From assembly GCA_965649825.1 (NCBI GenBank), contig OZ287695.1, positions 1,116,001-1,180,000 on the forward strand: a stretch of 64,000 nucleotides of DNA, read 5' to 3'. Shown here piece after piece: positions 34,586 to 46,997 of this stretch. A model generated the notes under the pieces. The model did no database searches. It was not told where the DNA came from and saw only the letters and a program-made list of their open reading frames with translations. The number at the start of each line of letters is the position of its first letter. The first letter of the stretch is position 1. The position numbers and the translations under genes are program-made. The DNA comes from Penicillus capitatus. Lineage: Eukaryota; Chlorophyta.

Positions 34586-36360
34586 ATGCTCACTTCGTCA
34601 TGTATGCTGTCCAAGAATGCACTGACTGTTGGCACTCGACTTCGCTCACCTGTACACTACTCTTCGAACCCTTTGAATAAAGGGCGTTCTGACCGAGTGC
34701 CTCGGACAAAGCAACCCCTCGGAGTGCCGCATCTTTCTCTGCAATGCCGTGCCGCTCCACTGGCTGCTTACTGGAATCCGTCTGAATTTCTACGCCGCCC
34801 GCAACGTAGACCGCAGCGGAAAGCGACCGTCGTCGTTCATGCTTCGGCGGATGGTGACGTCAACAGAGGTCCACGTCTGCCCAAGAGAAAGTCAATGAAC
34901 TCGGGCTCGATTATGGGGGCCATAGCTTTGATTACGGGCTCCACTGTTGGAGCTGGAATGTTGGCCCTTCCCGAAGCCACAGCCGGTGGTGGGTTCGTAC
35001 CCTCTGCAGGCATTATGATCGTTTCTTGGCTGATACTCACTTCTGAAGCCCTGCTGATGGCGGAAGTGAATCTGTCAGTTAGGGAGAAACGTCGTAAAGC
35101 GACTGGAGAGGACCCCGATACAGTGGTGACGCTCAAAGAAATGGCCGAACAGACGTTGGGTCCTATAGGAGGCAGACTAACATCGGGACTCTATCTCTTC
35201 TTAGTCAACACTCTGTTGGTGGCCTATATCTCTAAAGGAGGTGAATTGCTGGATTTGTTATCGGGTCACAATATGTCTGCCAGTGTTGCTAGCCTCGTGT
35301 TCACACTTGGACTCGGCGGACTTCTGTGGAAAGGATCGGAGAAGACAGTCGATCTGACAAACCGTGCATTCACTTCTATCTTGCTGTTCCTATTTGGTGG
35401 TCTCCTTCTGGGCGGCGCACAGTCTGCGCATTTTTCGACACTCCTTCAGCAACAGGACTGGACACAGGAATGGAGTGCATTGCCTGTTGTCTTTCTGGCC
35501 TTGGTGTATCATGATTTGGTGCCCGTGTTATGCAAGTATCTGGGCTGGAACAAAGGGAAGATACGCACTGCATTGGTGTGTGGAAGTCTCGTGCCGCTTT
35601 CGTTGTTCTTGGCGTGGGACGCTGTGGCTTTGGCATTGGTTCCTGGAGCTGTCAATGTCATCGAAGCCGGCGGTGCCATTGATCCTATTCGTGTCTTGAT
35701 CGAGACACAGGGAGATCTCGCTGGCACAGCCATCGGAATTTTTTCTTTGCTAGCAGTGACGACCTCCTTCATGGGCACGACACTCGGTCTGTCGGAATAC
35801 ATGAAGGCAGAAGTGACAAAATGGTTCAAAAAACCCAAACAACAACAACAACAACGTGAGACGGTGGTCGGTGAGACAGAGGTGGAGATCGATGTAAAAC
35901 TCTTGGCAATGATGATGTCGTTGACACCACCGACACTTGCTGCGTTTTCCAGTCCCAACCTCTTCTTTGCCGCGACCCGCATTGCTGTAAGTTTGTGTGC
36001 CGTGGGATCGCGCCGTTCTGAGTGTCCCGTGCCTAGGGGGGTTATGGGATGACGCTATTGTATGGAATCTTGCCTCCGATCATGGCGTGGTATCTCAGAC
36101 ATCCACCGGAGGAGAATCAGACGTCGTCTTCTCAGAGTCGAAAGACACGCGAACTGGTGCCTGGCGGCCGTCCAGTTCTTGCCAGTCTCACATCCTTTGC
36201 AGCCAGTGTCGAGATCGGAAAGCTCGTCACCGATTTGAAAGCATTCCTGATGACATTGGGCATGAGTGGAGCGCCCGTTGCCGCTGCCGTCAACGTGGCG
36301 ATTTCAGATTTGGCATCCGTCAACTATTCTCATGGAGTGGTCGATAAACTTCATATGTGA
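34586..36360 (+). CDS. Plastid tyrosine/tryptophan permease-like transporter
   Basis: Two exons (34586-35986 and 36037-36360; intron 50 bp, GTAAGT..TAG) give 574 residues. ATG 34586 precedes an Arg/Ser-rich, acid-poor leader of about 100 residues ending near VVVHASADGD, a good plastid transit peptide with a VHA-like cleavage context. Then comes an APC-superfamily core of about 11 hydrophobic helices starting GAIALITGSTVGAGMLALPE, the first-helix motif of the Tyr/Trp permease family (TyrP/Mtr), followed by VNTLLVAYISKGGELLDLL and LPVVFLALVYHDLVPVLCKY. A run of five glutamines lies in a loop. Probable amino-acid transport at the plastid envelope, by analogy with plant homologues; substrate unproven. 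Confidence 0.87.
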
Positions 36361-36980
36361 TCGATCGCGCACGACCACCTCCTATCCAAAGCGATACATC
36401 AGAGGGAACGTCTGTCTGTCCGTATGTATAAAAAGGCATCCATTGACCACATCTTTCCTATCATTGTATATTAGCTCGAGGTTCGCTGGAGAGGGAGAGC
36501 AGTTCCTGGGAAGGAATTGAAGGCATGGGATAAATGGACCGAGCGGATTGTATATTAGTATCACAGAACGTTTGCCGTATGAGAGGATTGAACGGTCGAT
36601 TCGAATCTAGTTTCGACATATCGCATCAAGCATGGCTTTGCCGTCACAGAGGGTGGAGATGTCTGCAGTTTTTTGTATTGATAGTTGTGGGAAAACGCTG
36701 TCACCTGTTTGGAGTGATATGTCAATTGGACCGCACATCTGAAGCGGTCACTCTTTTCTATATCGATTGAGCAGAAGGACGTGGTCGAGGAGGAACGCTG
36801 TTACTGAATTTTACTTATGACCGTTGTGGTTCACGCTCTAGAATTTCTCCATTGGGTCCCTTTTAAAGACGGATGACACGCGTTGTCTACTGTACAGAAG
36901 AATCAAATGTTCTGGAATCTTTACACACAATGGCGGTTGGTTTACATGAAATCCTTAACGTACTGAAGAGGTGTTTGACC
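36361..36980. other. Intergenic, convergent 3' ends
   Basis: About 620 bp between the permease stop and the stop of the minus-strand unknown gene. No coding or RNA feature recognised; probably two 3' UTRs. Confidence 0.5.
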
Positions 36981-39714
36981 TTATGATCGTTGACAAGCAG
37001 GAAGTGTGAGATTCTTGACCGCTTCCAAATCACACTTGTGGAAAGAAATAGAGAATTCGCTTTCTGAAGTTGTGTTCGATTCTGTGCTGCTTGTGAAGAG
37101 CAATGGATCATAGATGCCATGACGACGAACACATCTCTGACGTCGTTCTTTGTAAAGTTGCGCTCTGAAGTGCTTCCATTTCAATGTCTCTTTGACCGGT
37201 ACCTTGCTACGACGATGCTCGAGCACTTGGGTCTGCGATCGTGAATGTGTGTCTACGGATCCGTCATCTTGCGATGAGGCGATTGGCCCTTCGGTGCACT
37301 CGGACGATCGGGTTTCGGAATCGGCGGAGATACAGGCAGCGTAGAAAGAAGCAGTCGGCCGCCAGAGTCGCTGATGAGCCTCTGGTGTCGTTGTCTGTCT
37401 TAGTTTTGCTGTCTCCCCTGCTGCTGTGATGTCGGTAGACAACACTTCTGCAGGATGTGCTGATGCCAACGAGCCGTCAGCGATCCTCTCTCGCGTCTTA
37501 GGAGACATCTGTATCGAATCTCGGCAGTCATGTCCTGCACCTGTCTTTTCGCCTGTTGTCTTGACAGACAACGCAGGACTTGTGTGATCGGAACGTTTTG
37601 GAACTTTTATGGTGTTCTGGCCGATAGATGTCGAATCCATTGCGCTCTCCTTTTGCAACAGATTCGGCTTTGGTAATACCGACGTTGGAATGCTGTGTGA
37701 GCATTTGTGGAGTGCTTGAGATCTCGCCTCTTCGACCGTTGTCTTCTCTATCAGATCATCGATGAACTGCTTGACGAGGTCGTCGCTGTTACGATCGTTT
37801 TTCCGGACACCGACGATTTCGCTCCAGTAATCTCTCGACTGCTGTTTCACTGCGAGATCCGGCATCGCATCCACGATATCTTTCACCGCGTCACCGATTG
37901 GTTCGTTACTGTCATGGCCGAATCTCTCCATCGTTTCTGCTGGACTCCTCCAACGAATCGGCAAATGCATGAGGCTGTCCAACTCTGTCTGCCTTTGAGA
38001 TCTCGGCGATGGGACATCGTGGACAGGAAAGGTCGAAGCGATCCCCGCGTTCGAAGCAGAACGCCGAGTGGTCGACAACATAACATCCACGAGGCCTTCG
38101 ATCAATGAAGCTTCCTCGTCTTTCCTTTCTGACGCATCTGGTTTCTTGTCTGGCTTCGTCTCATTGCGTGTCCTCGTTCGCTTTCGTTGGATCGTTTCTG
38201 TCGGAATCTGGTTCCACTCAGAATCTAATCTTAGTGGGTGTGGCAGGACGGAATGCGTTTTCACTTCGTTTTCGGCATTCCGGTTCGGTGCAGGCACTCT
38301 TCGTCCGAAGGCAATCTGCGGTTTCTGTTTCTTTCGTGCTGTATTCCCTCGGTCGGCTCTGACCGTCGATCGATCTTTTCCTCGATCCATCGGCGATAAC
38401 TCCAAGTGATTTCTCTTTCTCTGAGATCGCTGTGATGGATCTCGCCTCGTCGGATCTTTTCTCCCATCGTCTGTCTCCGCCCAGGTCATCCGCGAAACCG
38501 CAAATTGGTCCGGCGCCTGTAACGCGACGATCTTTGAAATGATCATCACTTTTTGCTTCTCGGGATACAGTGTTCGTTACGTTCTTCAGGATCATGGGAG
38601 AGGTCAATGGATGAGACCGTATTTTCTTGTATGCAGAGGTATTGCGTTTCTCGCCCCTCTTCTCGATGCGGCGTGCGATCTCTTCTCTGAGATGTCGCTT
38701 CCAATCTGCCTCGTTCGGGGTATCTTCGATTGTTACATGATATCTTGTAAAGGAGCACATGTCGTCGAAATCCGGTAGGTTCACTTGACGTCGATGCGCA
38801 TCGTAGTCAAACGTGCCAAGATCACTCTTCACACTTTCCATAGCTTCTTCGTAGCTCCGATCCTCCTCGCCAAAAACGCCCATCCCTTTAAACGGAATGC
38901 CCTTTTCGGCACTTGGATCCAAACACGATCGTGCTCGCCGGATAGCCGCTTGCACAGATTCGGGCAACACGATCGTCGCTTCTTCCACGGGCACTTCATT
39001 CGTCTCCGTTACATCGCCATACACACTTATGCCACACGGATGGTCCTCTTCTTTATCCTTAGCGGCAAAACCCGAAGGCCACTGAAAGCCGACGTCGATC
39101 GCATGCTTTTCCTTCCCTACTGCATCTCGAGATAAACTCTGAGCTACTGTCCTATCCGCAGATGTTGACATCTCTGTACTTAAAGCAGCGATCTCTGCTG
39201 ATGCCGTTGGCTTCGTTTCCATCCTTATTGCATCGGCTTCGGTGATATCGTTGTTCTTTTTCAAAACGGTCGCCATGGCAGTGGACACAGCAGAAACGAT
39301 GAGCGACGATAGGAGAATCCAATCCACTTTCCGGGTCAGAAGATTCCGTGACCGTTCACCGTGGATCTTATCGCAAGGGAGCGCAGGACCATTTTGGCCG
39401 CGCCTTTGAACGGACTCCATCGATGCAACTTCCCCATTGGGCAACGCATCGGTGGAGGGACACTTGTCGAGAAGCTGAGGCGAAGGACGCGTCTGCTCTG
39501 TTCTCTCCATCTCCCTGCACATCGTCTCTCCGCTCAGTGCCAGCCCGTCTCTCTCTCGCTTTTCGCGAAATCGCGCCGCAATTCGTGCACTGTCGACCGG
39601 CAGGAGCACACGGGAGCTTTCTTGTTCTCGTTCCACCACACGCACATCGGCACGGTCATCATCTTCTTGGCAGTGCACTGCCGTCTTGCCAGTGTCTAAC
39701 GGACATCCATGCAC
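36981..39714 (-). CDS. Large charged protein of unknown function (one gene, frame change unresolved)
   Basis: Two long minus-strand ORFs, 39714-38218 and 38549-36981, overlap by about 330 bp in different frames. They most likely form one gene joined by an intron inside the overlap; a sequencing frameshift is the alternative. The predicted product exceeds 900 residues, is rich in Arg, Lys, Glu, Ser and Thr, and is largely disordered by composition. One hydrophobic stretch (VDWILLSSLIVSAVSTAMA, near 39300) may be a membrane helix. A more ordered part reads FDYDAHRRQVNLPDFDDMCS and YHVTIEDTPNEADWKRHLRE. The C-terminus (EFSISFHKCDLEAVKN) may also be structured. There is no ATG at the 5' end; minus-strand ORFs up to about 40080 may supply upstream exons. 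No family recognised. Confidence 0.55.
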
Positions 39715-40203
39715 CGCGCATGCTGTCTAGATCCAAGATGCCGTTTTCCATGAACCGAGGGTGCAGAACATCGACTTTGCGAATATACTCAACCACATCG
39801 CGCTGTGTGGTTGCGTCGATGGAATGTCTTCTGGGGAAGGGAATCCGCTTCGCAATCGCTTCGATCGACGGCCACGACGCGTTGCTCTCCTAAGTCACCT
39901 GTCAAATCTCGCGTGATGACATGTGGCTTCCCTAACATCGCGGTCGGTATCGAGGAGTCTTCGAATGCGGTCCTCGAGGGTGTCGGATTCTCCACAGAGT
40001 CGCATAGCGAATGCTTCGCATTCCTGGCGTGCCATTTCGCTGTCTTCTCTGGTCAACTCCGTCCCACTTGACCAACGCACCTGTCACATCAACGTCAGCT
40101 GAAAACGGGACGGAACTGACATGTCGACTCCACGACTTCTGCCTAACGCTGTCGCTGATACCCGATTCGATGCACCTGTCTTTCTAAAAGCACGAATCCA
40201 ACG

Positions 40204-40491
40204 CTATATATACTCAATCATTGCGAACAACAATATCCACGCAGCGCAGTAGAGACAGAGCTCATCCATTTTCCACTTCGGTCTTTGGGTGACCTCGTGC
40301 GCTGTCGAATTCGCACCAGACGACGTTGCTGAGTCCCTGTCTCTAGGCCGTTTCATCTCAGCAGCGCATACGAGAGAGGCCGTGTAGCAGCTGCCATAAG
40401 TGCCGCAGAGATTCTTAACTGTCTGCCACCACCATTGAGACGCTACAGGACAGAGACGTGCCAAACGGCATTGGAATGTCCGTGCGGACAT
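40204..40491 (-). CDS. Possible small tail-anchored protein
   Basis: ATG at 40491, 95 residues, stop at 40204. A basic, polar middle (EMKRPRDRDSATSSGANS) is followed by a C-terminal hydrophobic helix (LCLYCAAWILLFAMIEYI) right at the end, which would suit a tail anchor. No family is recognised, and the N-terminal half may contain an intron. It could be chance; it lies head-to-head with the WD40-TRP gene, 70 bp away. Confidence 0.3.
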   Translation of the reverse strand: MSARTFQCRLARLCPVASQWWWQTVKNLCGTYGSCYTASLVCAAEMKRPRDRDSATSSGANSTAHEVTQRPKWKMDELCLYCAAWILLFAMIEYI

Positions 40492-40561
40492 TAATGCCGC
40501 AAGGTGTGTCCAGCAACGATATCTCTTGCTGAGTTTTGCATCGCGGGTAGTGCCAGGAAGG

Positions 40562-43500
40562 ATGGAATGGGTGAATACCGGTCATCACTATGTGTTCGAG
40601 AATATGAATAAAGTCTATGAGTTTGTTCGGCGTTATATCGTAAACTATGGCGCCGAGGCGATCAATCATTTGAAGAAAGGCATCATGAACGCGGTTTTAC
40701 GCAAAGATATCTTCGAAGTGCAATCCAAAATGAAAACCCTCTTGACGACAGGTTGACCGATACACGTGCACGATCGCGCATCGTGAGATGTGGTGTTTTT
40801 GTTGTTTCAGGATTTCCACCGATGACACAATCATCTCTATCTTTCTATGACGATTTTCGCATTTTGTCCGGCATTCCTGTCTTCGTACTCCATCCATTCG
40901 ACTTTGTACAAAACAGTGAGAGCATTGATATGATCAGTCCAAGCAGCAGCTCTCCTGACGGCTCTCCTGCACGACTCGAGGCACAGGGTTTTGAAGAACG
41001 GCCAACGGCTCTCAAATGCAGTGTGTTTTCGAGAGACTCGCAGCTTTTTGTCACTGGGCATCAAGATGGGTCCGTTCGTGTCTGGGATGCGTCTCATGGA
41101 AAACTGAAGAGAACATTGGTGGGTCCACATCGAGGCGCCATCGCAGATTTGGCCTTCTACAAACACACAAGATTCCTCCACGTGTGCGATTTCACCGGCG
41201 TCCTCTCTATCTGGGACGTCGAAGATGCAACCAACGAACCGGTTGTTGTGAATTGCTGTGCGAATTGGGAGCAGACACGGATGCCATCCGTCGAAGGTCA
41301 CTGGCCAAAACTGTCTCAAAACGGCTGCTTGCTGGTGTGTCCAGTCCAAGTCGTCGTGGAGCAGCAAGCTGGTCAACCACGCGGCATCGTACCTCCGAAC
41401 CACAATAAAAGGCTTTCCTCCATCGCATCCTACAAAAGAACCAACGACTTGGTCACGCGTTCCCCCAGCCACGTGGCGCGTCCCACCAGTTCATTCGCGC
41501 ATTTCTGCATTTTGCACATCTTTGACACAAGAGAGGATGGCATTACCAGGACTGCTGCATTTGGCGACGACGAAGGCAAAATGTACTGTTGGGGCAGAAC
41601 GATCGAACTGTTGTCCAAGGCCAAACTCTATATTCCGTTGCTTGCCGATTCACACGACTATGCTCTCTCATCCACAGAGATCTCCATGGATTGCAAGGGA
41701 TTGTTAATTGGTGTCAGCAGTCGGCCAAACGGCCATCTGATTGTGTGGCCAGATTACGAAGAGAAGCCGCTGTTCAGCTATCGACTGGAAGGAATGGTCG
41801 GTCGTTGGTCACCGGATAATGCCTTTATTGCTTCTTGGGATGCCCCGCTGAAGCATGCACTCAAAACGGATGTCGGGCTCTGTTACATCTGGAGTGTCAG
41901 TTCTCTTGGCCATTCGGCTGAGCGCTGTCTGCAGAACGGAGATGACGAGCATCCACGCTTTTACAGCGAGCCGTTTACGATGATTGCCTGTCCGTCCGGA
42001 AATTCCATCTACTGGTGTGACTTTGTCTCGTTGAGTCGAGAAACGGCAGAGAAGCCGCAGCTCATGGGAGTCGCGACATGCTCTATTGGAGAATCCGTGC
42101 AACTGGTGCTGTGGGATTTCCTGACGAATATCCCTGTCCAGACCTTCGTCCCTGGCATCAGCCGCAGAGATGTCATTTTGCACACCCATCAAGCGTGGGC
42201 AGATCGATGGGTCCTCGTACGACCATCGTGGGGATTGGATTTCATTTCGGTGTCGGGAGATCGGACTCGAATTGGATTCCTCTCCGTCGCCGCCAACAAG
42301 GGCATCATCTACGACACCGAGAAACGCATTGAACGACTCTGGATGTCACTGACAGACAAGAGCGGAAACCGTGATGAGGCGCTATTGGAAAACATGGATC
42401 TCATCATCTCTCCCTACGGTGATCGTTTTGCAACAATGTGCGAAGATACCATCATGATCTGGCTCCCTCAGATGATGCAGTGTCAAGGGGACAGAGGTGC
42501 GAGTTGGGTCCGCCTGGAGAGTTCGGACAACGAGTTAGGAGATGGAAAGCTGAGATGCAAGTTCTCAAGAGATGGTCAATGTGTTGGTCTCATGCGCTTG
42601 TACAGCACCGTCATGGATGTCTGGCATCTCAGTAATGGGCAGAAGATCACCCTGCAGCAGACATTCGGAGCAGATGGTACGGTTAACAGTCCATACCACA
42701 GTTACGAACGGGATCCAGCAACAGAAGGGCTGCAAGGGACGCCACTCTCTGTGCTCTCTCCGACAATGGGTGTGGCTGCTGCACAGAAAAAATGGTTCTG
42801 TCAGTTCTGCATCTCCAAGTATGGCGATCTGGTAGCCACGTGCATGGGAGACATGTCTGTGCTCCTCTGGGACCTGAGAACAGATCCGCCTACATTCCTG
42901 CAAATCGCCACCCTCGATTCTCGTTACTGTGCTGCATGGGCTGTATGCTTCACGGAAGGACCTACTGGAGAAGCAGATAACGTGGTCGTGTGTGAAGACA
43001 CTGGATGCCTGGTCTGGATTGCCCTTCATCCTTACCCTCGGTTTGTCGCTCGCAAAGACGCCGACGGAAAGAAACGGTGCTCTTTTTCGGCAGACGGCAC
43101 CAGAGCCGTTCTGATGCCCGATGACATCCAAGTCCGTGTTTGGGATCTCATTGATCGTAAGCCGCTCTTTTCTTGCACGTATCGCGTGTGGCTGGGGAAG
43201 GCGGGTCGCATTCCCTTCTCGCATAACATCAGCATGGATGGCAAGAAAGCCTTGATTGGACTGGATACCACTGGCAAGACCGTCTTGTGTCATCCGGACA
43301 CGACTTATGCCTCTATCCAAGACACACCAGACACAGCAAATCTCTGTCTCGTCCCTCGGTACGTCACTGTGAACGAGGATCTGTCATGGTTTATCACAGA
43401 CGAGTTTCATGAATTTGATTTCAATGCACCGAGGCAACACTTCAGGAAGCGAAAGAGCAAGAAGACGGGTGGCAGCCATGGCGGTTCCATTATCTCATCA

Positions 43501-46218
43501 AGCTCAGCGAAAGGTGCTTCCAGCAGTCTGTCGAGACGGCGAAACGGATCCGGCCGCGTGCGCTTCTCGGCTGATGGAGATCTGAATCTCATGGATGCTG
43601 CGCCGTCGGACGGCCATGAAAATCGAGAAAATGAACAACAGAAATATCCGAACATTCGTGAGCGTCTGTCGGATGAGTCCCTCTGGGAATACCTTCGTGA
43701 ATACGATGCAACACAGCAAGAAGTGATGGACGATTCTGCAAGTGGAAAACTTGTTGTCATGGATGTTCACGGGGAGAAATCGACAAAGCAAATCTTCCTA
43801 CCAAATCTCAATCCTCAGAAATTCATTGTCATCTCGGATGATGGTACCAAGATTGCATGCATGGATCAGGGCAATAAACTGAATGTCTGGAGTGCGCATG
43901 CCTCCCACGGTTGCATTCCCACATCGCAGACCCTGTTGGCAAAGAGAACAGTGGACATGTCTTCCATCGAAAGAGAATTGGATTTATACGGCCCCGGAAT
44001 TGTGAACTATCAAGATCACAGAGGCGTGACGTTGTTGCTGGATGCTGTCTACAAGAAAGACGTTGCTTTGCTAAAGTGCCTGCTTTCGTGGACCAAACGT
44101 CAGGGATTGAAGATCTCGCTCAGAGATGAAATTACGGTGCAGAATGATGGCACTCAGAATCTGAACGCTCTTAACCTGGCATTGAGTTTCCGCTCCCCCG
44201 AAGTCACCTTGGTACACAGAGCCGACCGTGCTCACCGATGCCTGTGCTGAGAATCTGTGTGTGTCTGTAGAATATCATGAAGTATCTGTTAGAAGGTGTG
44301 TGTACGGAGCTGGAGACCTCTATCATATTGAAGGATTCGCTTGTAAAGCTCTCAGCTGTCTATCCCTCCATGCTGCTTAGGATTCTAGAAAACAAGCGAA
44401 TCATGATGCGCCTGCACGAGTTTAACGTTCCGGAATGGGCATTTGCAAAATCTGAGTACAAAGTGGATGCCACCAACCAACTCATTCCCACACCCGTGAG
44501 ACTCGAAGAGATGTGGATCCAGAGGAAGCTCACAAAACAGGAACCAATCTTCAAAAAACCGGCACTGAAGCGAACCTCAGCCTATTCCTGTGTCATGCCC
44601 TATCCAGACATTGCCCAGATTGGAATGCGAGGGATTCTGAGGCCTCTGCTGTTCAATAAGGTTCCGCATCATGTCTTTGCCACGTGGCCCATCCGATGCG
44701 TTATCAAATTCAAATGGAGTCTGTATGGGAAGAGATTGATTATTGAGGATTGTGTGCATTACGTGGCTTTGCTTTTCTTTTTCACGCTTTATGTGTTGCT
44801 TATCGGTTTTTTGGTAAATCATCCCGATGATAATCAGTCACCTCACGAAAAGAATTTCTATGAAGATGGGACAGCTGCTGTTCTCACTGTCTCCGTTCTT
44901 CTTTCCGTTGGGATGCTCCTGCGCAAATTCCATCAGTTGCACGTGCTCTGGGAGAGTGGCCGATGGAAGGGCATTTGGTACTGGCTGACAGATTACTTTA
45001 ACATACTCGAAATCGTTTGCTATTTCCTGATTGTCTTTTTGGTACCCATGGCACACGTCATGGCAGACGTAAGAGAGGTGGAGTCTCGATTGTTAGCTGG
45101 ATTTGTGGCCATGGCAAGTATCTTTCTCTGGGCCAAGACGCTCTACTATGCCCAAGCTTTCAAAGGAACAGGACCTCTGGTCATCATGATTCGTGAAATC
45201 GTCAAAGATATTCGATTTTACCTGTTCTTGCTGTTTGCGATTCTCACAGGCTTTGCCATTGCTTTTTTTGTTCTATTCAGAAATGAGCGCAGTAATGATT
45301 GCGATGACGATAAGAGTTCTCAATCAGATCAAGAAACGGATTCTTTAGCTGGTGAAAGTTCAGCGATCGCACTTGAAAACCTTAATCAGTCCCATGTAGA
45401 CAGTTCGTCCTGTCTGCAGACGAAAGAAGATATCAATGATCTGTTTGGAACATTCGACAAGACAATGGTGACCATGTTTTCCATGATGCTGGGAGAAGTG
45501 TCCGATACAGCACTGTTGCTCTTCAAATTGGAACCTGGACTGAGACTCGTCGGTATTGGCATGTTTGTCCTGTACCTGTTGGCTGTCACCATCGTTCTAC
45601 TGAATCTCTTGATTGCGATCATGGGAGATGGCTTTGACCGTGTCAAGGCAACGGACATGAGCTATTTCTTGAAGAAGAGAGCGCAGATCATCGATGATAT
45701 GGAGTTAGGGATGTCCAGAGACCGGCAAGATGAAATTGCTTCCCTTATTGGCACCTATCTCCATGTTCTCATGCCAAAGCATAAATCAGAGGTGCAGCAG
45801 TCAGGAGAATGGCAGGGCCGTATGAGAGATGTACAGCAGCGATTCAAGTGAGGCATTTCTGTGCCGATGGCCATCGACATCTCACTCTTTTCTTGTCTGT
45901 AGCCGAAACGTTCTGAAAGCTTTTCAGCAGTACTCTGAAGAACTCAAATCCATTTCTGAGAATCAGGCACGCCTCGAAAGGAAAATCGATGAATTGGCAA
46001 TGCAGATGTCACCGTCCTCTTTCCCAGGTATCACACCCAGTCTCACTCTTTCTTGTTATCTCATGAAATGTGTGACAGCACGCATGACGAGTGAATCGTT
46101 ATCCGTATCCCAGAGTCGTGGACACGGAGGTGGGCGACCTCTTCATCCAGCTGATGCTGATGAAGGTTCCGATATCGATGGCTTCTTCGGTGGCGAATCG
46201 GATACAGACTCTGTATGA
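40562..46218 (+). CDS. WD40-repeat / TRP-type ion channel fusion protein
   Basis: Five exons: 40562-40751, 40811-44202, 44271-45847, 45903-46027 and 46079-46218, about 1807 residues. Residues about 120-1000 hold WD40-like blades (SVFSRDSQLFVTGHQDGSVR, VWDASHGKL, LATCMGDMSVLLWDLRTD in substance, RVWDLIDRKPLFSC, LNVWSAHASHG), probably two propellers. An ankyrin-like segment follows (DHRGVTLLLDAVYKKDVALL). Then comes a six-helix channel: YVALLFFFTLYVLLIGF, TVSVLLSVGMLLRKF, NILEIVCYFLIVFLVPM, AMASIFLWAKTLYY, FYLFLLFAILTGFAIAFFVL, a pore-like MVTMFSMMLGEV, and S6 AVTIVLLNLLIAIMGDGFD, the last being TRP-like. The C-terminus has a short coiled coil (SENQARLERKIDELAMQM) and a Gly/Asp tail. It is likely a cation channel with a cytosolic sensory or scaffold domain; gating is unknown. 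The start ATG may not be the first exon. Confidence 0.85.
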
Positions 46219-46997
46219 GTCATACACGATCGCATGACTCTTGATAGGCACTCTCCTTTCTTTGTTTGCCATACGTATCTTCTGCGAAACGGCTGAAGGG
46301 ATTCTATCGTCACTGCACTATGACTGTTGTGTTGTCTTCTAGTAGGAATCCGAGTCATGCCTGTGTCAATTCAATAAGATGCGTCTTTACTCGTTCGATC
46401 GATCGATCGCTCGTTCGTTCACTGTTCTGAAATGGTCGGTCATTCAGAATTAGCTGCGTCAACACACACTGTTTCTTCCATGTTGGCGAAGTCGCCTCGA
46501 GGAAATAAACTGAGGGACTCGAGCAGAAAGGCGGTTGTTTTCCATTTCGTGACACGTTGCAGCATTCTTACTCTACTTGTCGAATAACCGACGCCAGCAG
46601 CAAACGTAGTTGTTCACTGTAGACTCATTCACATTCGAAAATTCAAAAGCCTTCAAGATCTGCGAGAACCATGTGTGTAAACGTAAAGAAGTATTCAAGA
46701 GACGCCAATTCTGTACAGGATCAAAGATCGATCGTTTCTCGTCGAATACCGTCGATCGACCGATCGATTGACGTACCGATCGACTGACGGACTTATCGAT
46801 TGACATATCGATCGATCGTATGCGGAGTCGGATAAAAACTTATCTGCACGCTTTTCCGCGTATGTGATCCATCTGGTTACGGGTCAGCCAATGCTTCGAT
46901 CGCAAACGATCGACACACGGACTTGTTTGCTACAAGTTCTGTCGTCGGCTACCATCCGGCGTCATTTGCATGACGTCCATTGCATCTCGTGCCCAAA
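46219..46997. other. Intergenic with CGATCG-rich clusters
   Basis: About 780 bp without a gene. Short CGAT/GATC-rich clusters lie at about 46393-46424 (CGATCGATCGATCG) and 46747-46818 (CGATCGACCGATCGATTG and related). The second shares the ACCGATCGATTG core of the 43-bp repeat at 18701-18925. Confidence 0.6.

Noticed and set aside
38068-39893. Plus-strand ORFs over the 36.9-39.7 kb gene
   Set aside because: They are shorter than, and antisense to, the long minus-strand frames and have no motif or ATG-supported exon chain.
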